From: Nannocystis exedens
Lineage (GTDB): Bacteria; Myxococcota_A; Polyangia; Nannocystales; Nannocystaceae
Assembly: GCF_002343915.1 (NCBI RefSeq)
Contig: NZ_NETK01000001.1
Span: 9,882,001-9,946,000 of the forward strand
Direction of reading: 5' to 3'
DNA: 64,000 nucleotides
In this document: in pieces, positions 33,102 through 42,185 of the stretch
How the letters are laid out: each line of letters opens with the position of its first letter
Numbering within the stretch: position 1 is the stretch's first letter
The notes under the pieces: model-generated
What the model saw: only the letters and a program-made list of their open reading frames with translations
Databases searched by the model: none
What the model was told of the DNA's origin: nothing
Position numbers and translations under genes: made by a program

Positions 33102-34556
33102 ATGACGCGATGGATTATCGGACCGGTCGCCGCGCTGGCGGTCGGGTGCGCACAGGGAGCGCCGCTCGACGGCGACACCAGCGGGACCCTCGGCACGACC
33201 GCCACGACGGCGATGCCGACCTCGACCGACCCGACGACCACCACCGGGCCGACGACCGAGACGGGCGGGACCACGACCACCAGCACGACCGACGGCGAGA
33301 CCCTGACCTCGGAGCCCGGCGACACCGAGACCACGACCACCGGCGAGCCCACCGTGCTCGGCGAGTACTACCCGTTCGACGAGGTCCACTCGCCGATCAC
33401 CGCCGAGGTCGCCGCGTCGCTGACCGCGATCAAGGCCAACGGGATGAAGAACGACGGCGTGTTCGCCAAGGTCGGCGGCTCGAGCACCGCCAGCACCAAC
33501 TTCCTGCACTGCCTCGCCGACGCCATGCAAGTCATGGAGCTCCCGGCGGAGCTGCAGCCCACGGTCGACTACTTCAACGCGACCGCGGCGGGCATGGGCA
33601 CGACCTCGTTCAGCCGCGTCAGCCTGGCGGCGATGGCCGGGTGGAGCGGGGTCGACGTGCTGACCGGGATGCCGTCGCCGCTCGTCAACGAGGTCACCGA
33701 GATCAGCCCTCGCTTCGCGCTGGTGCTGCTGGGCACCGCCGAGCTCGAGGTGCCGCCGCCCGACGGCGTGTTCACGTTCGCCGACAACCTCACGCTCGTG
33801 GTCGACACGCTGATCGCCGGCGGCACCATCCCGATCCTGTCGACCATGCCGACGCGGACCATGCCGGCCGGCATCGAGGCCTACGTCGCGCGCTACAACG
33901 CGTTCGTCCGCGCGCTCGCGCAGGGGCGCAAGATCCCGCTGATCGACCTCAACCTCGAGCTGTCCGGCCTGCCGGGCTTCGGGCTCGCGGCCGACGGCAT
34001 CGACCTCAGCGTCGCGCTCGCCGGGGACATGGTCACCCCGGCCCCGTGCGCGCTCGGCTTCTCCGGCAGCACCAGCGGCTACAACCGCCGCAACCTCGTC
34101 ACCCTCGAGTCGCTCGCGCGCGTCAAGCCGGTGGTGGTCGACGGCGCCGCGCCGCCCGACGCGACCGCGCCGACGCTGCTCGGCGCCGGCACGCTCGCCG
34201 AGCCGATCGCGATCCCGGGCCTCCCGTTCGCCGACATGCGCAGCACCGCCGACAGCCCCAGCGACGAGCTCGATACCTACGCCGGCGCCTGCATGACGGA
34301 GGGCGAGGACGGGCCCGAGTACGTGTACGCGCTGACGATCACCGAGGCGACCTCGATCCGCGCGCTGGTGTTCGACCAGGGCGACGTCGACGTCGACCTC
34401 CACCTGCTGACGCTGACCGACGCCGGCACGTGCGTGAAGCGAGCCGACCGCGAGCTCGAGGGGCCGCTGCAGCCCGGCACCTACTTCCTGGTGGTCGACA
34501 CGCTCGGGACCGCGACGCCCGGCGAGTTCGCGTTCGTGGTGCTGCCCGAGGCCTGA
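33102..34556 (+). CDS. SGNH-hydrolase-like lipoprotein with Thr-rich linker
   Basis: A 484-residue lipoprotein. MTRWIIGPVAALAVGCAQ gives lipobox AVGC, then a long Thr/Glu/Asp/Gly linker (about residues 20-85) typical of this lineage. The domain at 90-370 has the layout of an SGNH-type lipid-anchored hydrolase: MKNDGVFAKVGGSSTASTNF near its start, LVLLGTAELE, PILSTMPTRTMPAGIEAYVARYNAFVRALAQGRKIPLIDLNLEL, although the classic GDSL Ser block is replaced by VGGSS, so activity is uncertain. A C-terminal pre-peptidase-like beta domain (about 385-484, DQGDVDVDLHLL..GTYFLVVDT) may aid substrate binding. Confidence 0.75.
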   Translation: MTRWIIGPVAALAVGCAQGAPLDGDTSGTLGTTATTAMPTSTDPTTTTGPTTETGGTTTTSTTDGETLTSEPGDTETTTTGEPTVLGEYYPFDEVHSPITAEVAASLTAIKANGMKNDGVFAKVGGSSTASTNFLHCLADAMQVMELPAELQPTVDYFNATAAGMGTTSFSRVSLAAMAGWSGVDVLTGMPSPLVNEVTEISPRFALVLLGTAELEVPPPDGVFTFADNLTLVVDTLIAGGTIPILSTMPTRTMPAGIEAYVARYNAFVRALAQGRKIPLIDLNLELSGLPGFGLAADGIDLSVALAGDMVTPAPCALGFSGSTSGYNRRNLVTLESLARVKPVVVDGAAPPDATAPTLLGAGTLAEPIAIPGLPFADMRSTADSPSDELDTYAGACMTEGEDGPEYVYALTITEATSIRALVFDQGDVDVDLHLLTLTDAGTCVKRADRELEGPLQPGTYFLVVDTLGTATPGEFAFVVLPEA

Positions 34557-34763
34557 GCGCGATCTCGCCCCGGGCGCCCGCGTGGGTCGAAATTCCAGGG
34601 CGCGGCGCTAGTGCAGGGCTGGGGTCGGCTGACCCAAAGAGCAGGCGCCAAAGTTCATGCACGGTCGGGGGTCCCCGCCGCGTCACCGGCCGACCGGACC
34701 GGGGGCCGCGTGCGCCAGGGTGAGAACGGGACGGACAGGTGTTACAGTGCGGTGCCGAACCCC

Positions 34764-36053
34764 ATGAAGCACGCGCAGGACGAGCTGGTCTGGATCGACG
34801 GGACGGGGGCGGCGCATCCGCTGGGCGAGGTCGCCACGCAGCGGATGCGCACCCGCGAAGGCGCGTTCCGGATCATGCCGTCCCCGCGGCACCTCGTGTT
34901 CATGCGCTACGTCGGCGCCGACGGCCGGCGCGACCGGGAGGACGGCGCGGTGGTCCGGATCGCCGGCGAGATCACGGGCCCGGGGGCGATGGCCGACGTG
35001 ATCGCCCTGCTGGCGCAGGTCGGCTGGCGCGGCGAGCTGGTGGTGCAGGACTCGGAGCACTCGCGCAGCCTGTTCTTCGAGCACGGGTCGATCGTCGGCG
35101 TGCAGTCGGACGCCGGCGACGAGCTGCTCGGCAGCATCGCCTACCGCTTCGGCGTGGTCCACGAGGAGGTCCTCGGCGACGTGCTCATCCGGGCGCGCAA
35201 GACCGGCGAGCGGTTCGGCGTGGCCGCGGTGGCGATGGGCGCCCTCACCGAGGAGCAGGTGCTGAGCCTGCTCGGCCGCCAGGTCGAGGAGGTCGTGTTC
35301 TCGGTGCTGATGGCCGACGACGGCCTCTACGCGTTCCTCGACGGCTACGAGGACTCGCGCCTGCCGTTCCGCCAGGTCCACAGCGCGACGTCGTTGCTGA
35401 TGCACCTGATCGTGCGCCTCGACGGCATCCGCTACTTCCGCCCGTGGATCCCGTCGTCGCAGTACATCCCGAAGAAGCGGCCGGGCGCGCTGGCCCCGGG
35501 CAACGAGGTGATGCCGCTGTGGAACGCGATCGACGGGACGCAGAGCGTCGAGCAGCTCGGCCGCTCGACCGGGCTCGGCGAGTTCCAGGTCACCGAGATG
35601 CTGTTCCAGCTGACGCAGTCGCAGCACGTGATCATCCTGCCGCCGCGGCTGCGCGGCGGCGCGGCCGAGGCGGTCGAGCTGGCCAACACGGCGCTGCGGG
35701 CGATCCACCAGCGCGCCGACATGGCCGGCCGCGGCACCGTGTTCCGCAATGCGATGGCCGGGTTCGCCCGCGGGTCCTACGACGACCTGTTCCGCGGGGC
35801 AGGTCCGTTCGAGCACGGCGGCTTCAACGGGCAGATGATCGACCGCAACGCGACGAACATCTGTCGCGCCCTCGGCGGCGAGCCCGAGGTGCTGGTCCGC
35901 GAGATGATGTACGACTACGTGGCGTTCGCCCTGCTGTCGTGCGGCGCGTCGATCGGCAAGGCCGACGAGCAGGCGCTGAGCCGCGAGGTCGAGCCGCTGC
36001 TGGCCAAGCTGCGCCCGGCGAGTCAGTCGGGGATGTTCCGCCTCAACAAGTGA
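34764..36053 (+). CDS. DUF4388-domain protein
   Basis: A 429-residue soluble protein. Residues about 70-190 match DUF4388 (PATAN): AGEITGPGAMADVIALLAQVGWRGELVVQDSEHSRSLFFEHGSIVGVQSDAGDELLGSIAYRFG, followed by a second helical module (EEQVLSLLGRQVEEVVFSVLMADDGLYAF). DUF4388 proteins in myxobacteria are linked to signalling and gliding motility, often next to GTPases or response regulators. No such partner is adjacent here. A GTG at 34752 would add four residues. The 3-prime end overlaps the beta-helix relic on the other strand by 31 bp. Confidence 0.82.
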   Translation: MKHAQDELVWIDGTGAAHPLGEVATQRMRTREGAFRIMPSPRHLVFMRYVGADGRRDREDGAVVRIAGEITGPGAMADVIALLAQVGWRGELVVQDSEHSRSLFFEHGSIVGVQSDAGDELLGSIAYRFGVVHEEVLGDVLIRARKTGERFGVAAVAMGALTEEQVLSLLGRQVEEVVFSVLMADDGLYAFLDGYEDSRLPFRQVHSATSLLMHLIVRLDGIRYFRPWIPSSQYIPKKRPGALAPGNEVMPLWNAIDGTQSVEQLGRSTGLGEFQVTEMLFQLTQSQHVIILPPRLRGGAAEAVELANTALRAIHQRADMAGRGTVFRNAMAGFARGSYDDLFRGAGPFEHGGFNGQMIDRNATNICRALGGEPEVLVREMMYDYVAFALLSCGASIGKADEQALSREVEPLLAKLRPASQSGMFRLNK

Positions 36054-36473
36054 GCCGTGCGGCTGTCTTCGACGACGAGGCCGACGTTGTCCTCGTCGAA
36101 GTAGCGGATCGGGTAGGAGTCGTCGGTGCGGAGCCGGACGTTGCGAAACGTGACATCGTCGGCCGGCACGGTGATCGTGCCGTCGACGTCGAGGCCCTCG
36201 ACGACGGCGCCGTCCTCGTCGACGGTGATCGAGCCGCTCGGCACGAGGCGCACGCCCGGCGGCACCCCGGTGTGGTCGAGGCCGGGCCGGGGGCCGTCGC
36301 ACGGGCCCAGCGGCTCGCCGGTGGTCGTGCGGGTGGCGTCGGCGGTGGTGGCCGTGGGCGGCTCGCCGGTGGTCGGGGTCGCGGTGGTCTCGCCCCGCGC
36401 GGCATCCCCGACGGGGCGTGGGGGGGCGTCAACCCGGGGGCTGCGCGGCGATCGCCGGCTCGTGACGCTGTCC
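36023..36473 (-). pseudogene. Relic of a lipoprotein with Thr-rich linker and beta-helix
   Basis: On the minus strand an open frame reads a Thr-rich linker (TTATPTTGEPP, then TRTTTGEPLGPCDGP), then VPPGVRLVPSGSITVDEDGAVVEGLDVDGTITVPADDVTFRNVRL, the repeating strands of a right-handed parallel beta-helix. No start codon or signal peptide lies in that frame before a TGA near 36490, and the protein stops after about 80 residues of the helix. The N-terminus and most of the domain are missing, so this is a decayed or truncated gene; its end runs into the DUF4388 gene on the opposite strand. Confidence 0.5.
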
Positions 36474-36512
36474 GATCCGGGCCCGGCTCACCTCGGCGCG
36501 GTCTCCAGGGAG

Positions 36513-36571
36513 CATGTCCCGGAGGACATGTAAAGAAGACCTGCGCGAGGGAGCATGCCCTTCAGGGCAGG
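36513..36571. repeat. Two dispersed hairpin elements
   Basis: CATGTCC-CGGA-GGACATG (36513-36530, perfect 7-bp arms) and CATGCCC-TTCA-GGGCAGG (36554-36571). The second straddles the stop codon of the minus-strand hypothetical gene. Confidence 0.65.
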
Positions 36572-37002
36572 TTGCCAGGGTGCAGCGCGACCACGGCGGC
36601 GTCGATGTCGAGCTCGAGGTCGACCGGCCGGTCGTGGTCGAAGGTCTTGAGGTAGCGGTCCCAGTCGCAGCCCGCGGAGGCGGCCAGGCGCACGCCGCCG
36701 GGCGAGGCGGCCAGGCGGAAGCGGAGCGCGCAGACGTCCTGGCCGCCGGGGTAGAGGGTGACGTGGCGGCCGAGCAGGGCGCCGGCGACCTCGTCGAGCG
36801 AGCGCAGGTCGACCGAGACCTCGGCGCCGAGCAGCGCCTCGGGCGAGCGCGGCCCGGGGACGACGGTGCCGGCCAGCCACAGGGTCGCGCCGGCGCGGAC
36901 GAGCGCGAGGTTCCAGTCGGCCTCGGAGCTCATGCAGTGGTAGAGCTCGAGCGAGGCGGCGTCGAAGGTCCAGGTGTGGTCGCCGATCCGGATCCGGCTC
37001 AT
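36562..37002 (-). CDS. Hypothetical protein
   Basis: A 146-residue soluble protein of unknown family: MSRIRIGDHTWTFDAASLELYHCMSSEADWNLALVRAG, a central LLGAEVSVDLRSLDEVAGALLGRHVTLYPGGQDVCALRFRLAASPGGVRLAASAGCDWDRYL and a short C-terminus. No signal or membrane helix. It has a GGAGG ribosome site 9 nt before the ATG and neighbour-like codon use, so it is likely real. Its last codons and stop lie within a copy of the dispersed hairpin element. Confidence 0.6.
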   Translation of the reverse strand: MSRIRIGDHTWTFDAASLELYHCMSSEADWNLALVRAGATLWLAGTVVPGPRSPEALLGAEVSVDLRSLDEVAGALLGRHVTLYPGGQDVCALRFRLAASPGGVRLAASAGCDWDRYLKTFDHDRPVDLELDIDAAVVALHPGNLP

Positions 37003-37075
37003 CCCGCCTCCATACCACGAGCGGCGGGTCGGCTGGGCATCTGGTCGAAGAGTCAGGTGTCCCGGGGCGGGCGGA

Positions 37076-38095
37076 TCAACCCGGCTGGGAGCCGTCGCAG
37101 GCGCCGGGATCGGACTGCCACTGGTCGCAGTAGCGATCGGCCAGGAGGCCGCCGCGGTCACCGCCGAAGCTGCCGCAACCGCTGATGTCGTCGATGGCGT
37201 CGAGGCAGGGCGGGTACTCGTAGGAGATGCCGGCGTCGTCGAGCATCTTGAGGCGCATCTGGTCGCCGACACAGACGGCGCCGTCCGGGCCCCACTCGGC
37301 CTCGATGCCCCAGTTCTGCAGGGCCAGCGTGGCCGGGCTCTGGATCGCCGGGCTGAGGGCGTCGAACACGTCGATCGGCGTGCCGGTGAAGGTGTGCGGG
37401 GTCCCGTCGCCGCAGTAGTCGGCGCGGGCGAGCCGCGTACACGCCTGGTGGTGGTCGGTGAGCGACACACCGGCGACGGTGGCCCACGGGCGATAGCCCC
37501 ACTCGACGCACTTGGCGAGCACGGCGTCGCGGCAGGCGAAGGTGACGACGCTGGCGTCGTCGATGCGATCGCCGGTGACGGTGTCCCAGTAGTTGCCGAT
37601 CGCGATCGCCTGGGTCGGCTGGCCGTCGTGGTCGTAGCAGAGGCTGGACCAGGTGCCCTCCGAGGCGTCCTGCACGGAGATGTCGTAGAACCACACGTCA
37701 CCGTCGGGATCGGCGGGGTTCAGGTAGATGTCGTCGAAGCGCAGGACGTAGGTCTCGCTGCTGCCCTCGAGGGTGAGCAGCGATCCGATGAGGTCGTCCC
37801 CGCTGACCTGCACGGGGGTGCCGTCGACGACCATGGTGGCGGAGAAGCTGCTGCCGTTGAGGTTGATGGCGTTGAGGTTGATGCCGTTGACGGTCCAGCC
37901 GTTCATGCGCATGCCGTTGAGGTTGATCCCGTTCATGCGCATGCCGTTGAACTGCTGCCCGTTCATCCGGGCAGAGTTCAACTCGAGGCCGTTGCCGACG
38001 TCGCTGCGCAGCGTAATCGCTGTTCCAATGTCGTTCTCGACGACATCACAGGCCACAACCGAACAGACCAGTGCCAGCCAAATCCCTCGAGTCAT
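37076..38095 (-). CDS. ADYC-domain lipoprotein with NG-repeat segment
   Basis: A 339-residue lipoprotein. MTRGIWLALVCSVVACD gives lipobox VVAC. Residues about 37-85 are a pentapeptide-like repeat with a recurrent xNG step (MNGQQFNGMRMNGINLNG and onward), suggesting a right-handed coil. The rest (about 90-335) matches the ADYC domain, named for the ADYC motif in TRLARADYCGDG, with many cysteines and a conserved WGYRPWATVAG core. ADYC proteins occur mainly in myxobacteria and have no known function. It is followed by the hypothetical gene ending at 36562. Confidence 0.82.
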   Translation of the reverse strand: MTRGIWLALVCSVVACDVVENDIGTAITLRSDVGNGLELNSARMNGQQFNGMRMNGINLNGMRMNGWTVNGINLNAINLNGSSFSATMVVDGTPVQVSGDDLIGSLLTLEGSSETYVLRFDDIYLNPADPDGDVWFYDISVQDASEGTWSSLCYDHDGQPTQAIAIGNYWDTVTGDRIDDASVVTFACRDAVLAKCVEWGYRPWATVAGVSLTDHHQACTRLARADYCGDGTPHTFTGTPIDVFDALSPAIQSPATLALQNWGIEAEWGPDGAVCVGDQMRLKMLDDAGISYEYPPCLDAIDDISGCGSFGGDRGGLLADRYCDQWQSDPGACDGSQPG

Positions 38096-38434
38096 GGTCC
38101 CATCTTCTCCTGGCCTATCGGGATGATCGAGGTCTCGCGGGCGCGCAAGGCGAGCGCGTTTGTGCGGACGGGCAGCCCCAGCAGTCCCCGACTGCGGCCT
38201 CCCCGAGCGCTGTGCCGTTCGTGCGTTCGTCACACACACCCGGGCGTGAAACGAGGAATGCCACCCGGCGACGCCGCGCGCGCGGCCCGAAACTCGAAAG
38301 GAAATCGCGGCAGTGTGACGCCGCCGATGACCGTCACACCGCCGCGATGATCCAGGTCCCACATCTCCGCCGCCGCGACATGCAGACGGAGGATCCACCG
38401 ACCCCGATCGCCGACTCGGACATGTGGCCGAGGA
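38096..38434. other. Intergenic stretch without a recognisable gene
   Basis: About 340 bp between the start of the ADYC gene and the end of the lipid operon. No hairpin in a convincing terminator position and no gene were seen. Confidence 0.4.
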
Positions 38435-39229
38435 TCAGGCGCCGGAGGCGATCGGCGTGGCGTCGGAGGGGATCGGCGCGGCGCGGCCGGGCACGATGCC
38501 GCGCTCGGCGAAGTCGGCGATGATCTTGTGCGTGCGCTCCATGACCTTCGCCAGCTCGGCGTCGGACAGGCCCTTCGTCTCGATCGGGGCGCCGACGTAG
38601 ATCGTGATTTTGGTCGGCGTCAGCAGGTACGAGCCCTTGCGCATCAGATCGTACATGCCGTGCGTGGCCAACGGAATGACCGGGAGGCCGGCGATCCGGG
38701 CCATCCAGAACACGCCGCGCTTGAACTCGGCGACCTTGCCGTCGAGCGTGCGGTGGGCCTCCGGGAAGGCGAGGATCGAGATGCCCTTCTTGGCCCGGTC
38801 GCGCGCGGCCTCGGCGATGGCGCGGTAACGGTTCGAACCGTTGGGCACGGGGATGCCGTCGGCGAGCTTCATGATCCAGCCGTACATCGGGATCTTGAAC
38901 TGCCAGGCGTTCATCAGCCCGCAGAACGCGTGCGGGATGGCGGCGCAGGCGGCGTGCGCGTCGAGCAGGTTGACGTGATTCTGCATGAACACGCCGCGCC
39001 GCTCGGGATCGAAGTCGGGGTCGTAGATGATCTCGACCCGCGACAGCGTGATCTTGAGGACCGCGCCCATGCCGGGCCCGCCGATGTAGTTGTGGGTCTT
39101 GCGCGACGGGATCACCGTGGACACGGCCGCCCACGTGACGGCGACGGCGCCCATCCACGCGAACGAGACCGTCCACACCGCGGCCGAATAGACGACCTGT
39201 GCTGCCTTCTTGAGGATCTTGAACACCAT
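38435..39229 (-). CDS. PlsC-type 1-acylglycerol-phosphate acyltransferase
   Basis: A 264-residue membrane-bound acyltransferase. An N-terminal amphipathic/membrane helix (VYSAAVWTVSFAWMGAVAVTW) is followed by the catalytic HX4D motif in QNHVNLLDAH (H85, D90) and the substrate-binding FPEAHRTL (155-162). PlsC-family enzymes transfer an acyl group from acyl-CoA or acyl-ACP to lysophosphatidate or a related alcohol. It is the last gene of the ten-gene lipid operon, 4 bp after the lipid-kinase gene, so it may acylate the pathway's own glycerol or alcohol backbone. Confidence 0.88.
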   Translation of the reverse strand: MVFKILKKAAQVVYSAAVWTVSFAWMGAVAVTWAAVSTVIPSRKTHNYIGGPGMGAVLKITLSRVEIIYDPDFDPERRGVFMQNHVNLLDAHAACAAIPHAFCGLMNAWQFKIPMYGWIMKLADGIPVPNGSNRYRAIAEAARDRAKKGISILAFPEAHRTLDGKVAEFKRGVFWMARIAGLPVIPLATHGMYDLMRKGSYLLTPTKITIYVGAPIETKGLSDAELAKVMERTHKIIADFAERGIVPGRAAPIPSDATPIASGA

Positions 39230-39233
39230 TTTC

Positions 39234-40142
39234 TCACGTCCGGACGTCGAGCGCGCCGGGGACGACCTCCAGCCGGCGCGGGTTGATCTTGATCATCTCG
39301 CCGTCGACCATGACGTCGATGTCCTCGGCGAGGCGGAGGTCGAGGCCGGGGGCCTGGTAGCAGCGCACGGCCGGGTGCTGCACGTGCGTGCCGCTGAAGA
39401 TCTTGGGGAAGGTGCGCAGAAGGCCGATCCGGCCCAGGCGGCCGACCCGGATGATGTCGAGCAGGCCGTCGCGCGTGTTGGCGTCGGGCGCCATCATCAT
39501 CTTGCCGCCGGTGAAGCGGCTGTTGTTGAACGAGAGGAAGGTCAGCGGCTCGCGGTCCTCGGGGTGACCGTCGACCTGCATCGGGAAGGTGTACGGCCGC
39601 AGCGCGGCGACCCGCAGCACGGTGCTCAGCGTGTAGCCGAACTCGCCCAGGCCGGAGAAGTTGCGGTTGCGGGTGGCGCCGACGTCGGCGACAAAGCCGA
39701 TGCTGAAGATGTTGATGAAGTGCAGCGCGCCGCGGGTGTGCGTGCAACGAACGACGTCGCACGGCCGGGTCTTGCCGGCGATGATCGCCTCGATCGCGTA
39801 CTCGGCGCCCTGATCGGTGAAGTCGCGGAGGAAGGAGTTGCCTGTCCCGAGAGGCAGCATGCCGAGCGAGGGCCGCTCGCCCTCCGGCAGCGCCCCGGAG
39901 AAGATGCCGTTGATCAGCTCGTAGCTGGTGCCGTCGCCGCCGACGGCGACGAAGTGGCGCCGGCCGGCAGCGACGGCCTCGCGCGCGAGCTCGGTGGCCT
40001 GGCCCGCGGCCCGCGTCTCGACGACGTCGACCTTGACCCCCGACTGCCGCAGCCGGTCGACGACCGCGGGCGCCCGCTTGCCGCACACGCCGCCGCCGGC
40101 GGCTGGATTGACGACTGCGAGGAGGGTGGCCGGATCGTGCAT
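39234..40142 (-). CDS. Diacylglycerol/sphingosine-kinase-family lipid kinase
   Basis: A 302-residue DagK-family kinase: NPAAGGG near the N-terminus, VGGDGTSYELING (67-79) with the GGDGT nucleotide motif, MLPLGTGNSFLRDF (95-108), and a C-terminal beta domain (GGKMMMAPDANTRDGLLDI). It phosphorylates a lipid alcohol such as diacylglycerol or a long-chain alcohol. Next to PlsC and an acyl-CoA-reductase, a role in making the phospho-headgroup of an unusual lipid is plausible. A copy of the dispersed element (39841-39857) lies at the PLGTGN codons. Confidence 0.9.
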   Translation of the reverse strand: MHDPATLLAVVNPAAGGGVCGKRAPAVVDRLRQSGVKVDVVETRAAGQATELAREAVAAGRRHFVAVGGDGTSYELINGIFSGALPEGERPSLGMLPLGTGNSFLRDFTDQGAEYAIEAIIAGKTRPCDVVRCTHTRGALHFINIFSIGFVADVGATRNRNFSGLGEFGYTLSTVLRVAALRPYTFPMQVDGHPEDREPLTFLSFNNSRFTGGKMMMAPDANTRDGLLDIIRVGRLGRIGLLRTFPKIFSGTHVQHPAVRCYQAPGLDLRLAEDIDVMVDGEMIKINPRRLEVVPGALDVRT

Positions 40143-40235
40143 GCGGGCATGCTATCAGGCCCCGGAGGGCCGTGGAGGCGGGCGTGGCCGGAGGCCGCGC
40201 GGCGAAAGGACGTGACGGACGGTGGGGCCGCGGGC

Positions 40236-41951
40236 TCACAGCTCGCGCAGGGCGAGGTCGCGGCCGAGCGGTTTGAGCTCGCGGGCGAGCGGGTCGCGCT
40301 TGATCTTCTGCGAGGCGGTGCGCGGGAACTCGCGGTCCCACAGCACGTAGGCGGAGATCCGCTTGTAGTCGGCGAGCCGGAGGTTGCGCTTGCGGAAGGC
40401 GTCGATGAGGTCGGCGCGGCGGGCCTCGTCGAGGCCGGCCTTGGGCCGCACGACGACGATGAGCTGCTCGTCGGTCATCTTGCCGGTCGGCCAGATGTAG
40501 TTGGCCGCGAACACGCAGAACTCCTCGCAGTCGTCGATGTCGCCGAAGGCGGCCTCGATGTCCTCGGGGTAGACGTTCTTGCCGCCCTCGGTGACGATCA
40601 TGTTCTTGGTGCGACCGAACAGCTTGAGGTGCCCGGCGGCGTCGATGCTGCCGAGGTCGCCGGTGCGCAGCCAGCCGTCGACGATCGTCTCGCGGGTCAG
40701 CTCGGGCGCGTCGAGGTAGCCGAGCATGACCGTGGGCCCGCGCACCCACACCTCGCCGACCCCGGCGTCGTTGACGTCGCGCAGCTCGATCTCGGTGCCG
40801 GCGACCGGCTTGCCGACGCTGTCGCCGCGGAACGGCTTGAGGTCGTTGACGGTGAGGACGGTGCCGGCCTCGGTGAGGCCGTAGCCGATCACGACCGGCA
40901 GGCCGAGGCGGTTGAAGTACTCGGCGCTGCTGCGGTCGACGAAGGCGCCGCCGCAGAACATGAGCCGCAGCTTGCCGCCGAAGTACTCGTGGATCGGGGC
41001 GAGCAGGGTCTTGCTGAGCGCGTGGTTGGGCGCCTGGCGGGTGGCGTACTCGTTGAGGTCCATGAGGCCGTCGAGTACGAGCCGCTGCCACTTCGGCAGC
41101 TCGGCGATCTTGTCCTTGATCTTCTTCTCGAGGGTCTTGAGGATCGTCGGCACCAGCGCCATGTGGGTGATGCCGTAGCGCTTCATGGTGCTGGCGAGGT
41201 AGGCCGGCCGCAGGGTGCGCTGGTGGACCACCGCGCCGCCCATGAACAGCGCGAGCAAGAAGCCGCACATGAAGTCGATGGCGTGGTTGGTCGGGAGGAT
41301 CGAGAAGTAACGATCGCCCTCGCTCAGCGGGTAGAGGTTGCCGAGCGTCTCGGCCTGCGCGAGGTAGTTGCCGTGGCTCAGCTGGCAGCCCTTGGGCAGG
41401 CCGCCGGTGCCCGAGGAGTAGACGATGCAGGCGACGTCCTCGCGGGCGCGCGGGTAGTAGGTGAAACCTGCTCCTTGGGGCAGGTCCTCCCAGCGCAGGG
41501 CGCGGCCGATGCCGGCGCCCTCGGGGGCCTCGGTGACGATGACGAGGGTGCGCTCGAAGACCGAGGGGTCCTCGCGCTGCAGCTTGTCCCACGCCGGCCA
41601 CTCGGCGAGGACGACGCGCGGGCGGCAGTGGGCGATGAGCGCGTGCTGCTCGGGCGCGGTCAGCTTGTAGTCGATCGGGACGAGGACGGCGCCGGCCCAC
41701 AGCGCCCCGGTGGCGCCGATCAGCCACTTCGACTGGTTCTGCATGACGATCGCGCAGCGATCGCCGGGGCCGAAGCCGTGGACCTGCAGGCCGGCGGCGA
41801 ACCGCTCGGCCGCGGCCCGCAGCTCGGCGAAGGTGTGGCGCGAGTTCTCGCGGTGGCGATCGGCCTCGATCAGCGCGGTCCGGCTCTTGTACGTGATGGT
41901 GGCGTCACGCAGCGCCTCGCCGAGGCAGGACAGCTTTCCCAGGTCGAGCAT
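40236..41951 (-). CDS. Long-chain acyl-CoA synthetase (AMP-binding), first of two
   Basis: A 571-residue ANL-superfamily ligase that activates a fatty acid as acyl-AMP and passes it to CoA or to a carrier. The P-loop is YSSGTGGLPKGC; IGYGLTEAG, DGWLRTGDLG and TGKMTDEQ/ASQKIKRDPL (the A10 lysine) follow in order. It is adjacent to the ACP gene (stop of one and start of the other 1 bp apart), so it may load that ACP. The second ligase in the operon suggests two different acyl substrates or steps. Confidence 0.92.
   Translation of the reverse strand: MLDLGKLSCLGEALRDATITYKSRTALIEADRHRENSRHTFAELRAAAERFAAGLQVHGFGPGDRCAIVMQNQSKWLIGATGALWAGAVLVPIDYKLTAPEQHALIAHCRPRVVLAEWPAWDKLQREDPSVFERTLVIVTEAPEGAGIGRALRWEDLPQGAGFTYYPRAREDVACIVYSSGTGGLPKGCQLSHGNYLAQAETLGNLYPLSEGDRYFSILPTNHAIDFMCGFLLALFMGGAVVHQRTLRPAYLASTMKRYGITHMALVPTILKTLEKKIKDKIAELPKWQRLVLDGLMDLNEYATRQAPNHALSKTLLAPIHEYFGGKLRLMFCGGAFVDRSSAEYFNRLGLPVVIGYGLTEAGTVLTVNDLKPFRGDSVGKPVAGTEIELRDVNDAGVGEVWVRGPTVMLGYLDAPELTRETIVDGWLRTGDLGSIDAAGHLKLFGRTKNMIVTEGGKNVYPEDIEAAFGDIDDCEEFCVFAANYIWPTGKMTDEQLIVVVRPKAGLDEARRADLIDAFRKRNLRLADYKRISAYVLWDREFPRTASQKIKRDPLARELKPLGRDLALREL
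41467..41484. repeat. Dispersed hairpin element inside a coding sequence
   Basis: CCTGCTCC-TTGG-GGCAGG within the first acyl-CoA synthetase gene. Confidence 0.45.
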
Positions 41952-42185
41952 CTAGCGCCTCGCGTCGATCTTCTGCGCCAGGGCGGCGAACGTCTTGATC
42001 CCCTGGAGCTCGTAGTCGGGCAGCTCGACGTCGAACTCGTCCTCGACGTCCGAGATGAGCTCGACGGCCTGGAAGCTGTCGATGCCGAGGCGCTCGAACA
42101 GGTCGTCCTCGGCGCGGAGCTGGGCCGGGTCGGCGCCGAAGCGCTTGGCGGCGAGACGGATGAGGGTGTCGAGGGTGGTGCTCAT
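41952..42185 (-). CDS. Acyl carrier protein
   Basis: A 77-residue ACP with DSF carrier motif: FERLGIDSFQAVELISDVEDEF (S37 carries phosphopantetheine), and the usual four-helix acidic make-up. It overlaps the enoyl-CoA hydratase gene by 4 bp (ATGA) and abuts the first acyl-CoA synthetase, so it is a dedicated carrier of this operon rather than the fatty-acid-synthase ACP. Confidence 0.95.
   Translation of the reverse strand: MSTTLDTLIRLAAKRFGADPAQLRAEDDLFERLGIDSFQAVELISDVEDEFDVELPDYELQGIKTFAALAQKIDARR

Noticed and set aside
37860..37980. Short direct repeats at 37860-37980
   Set aside because: They are the codons of the xNG repeat in the ADYC protein, so a protein-level explanation suffices.
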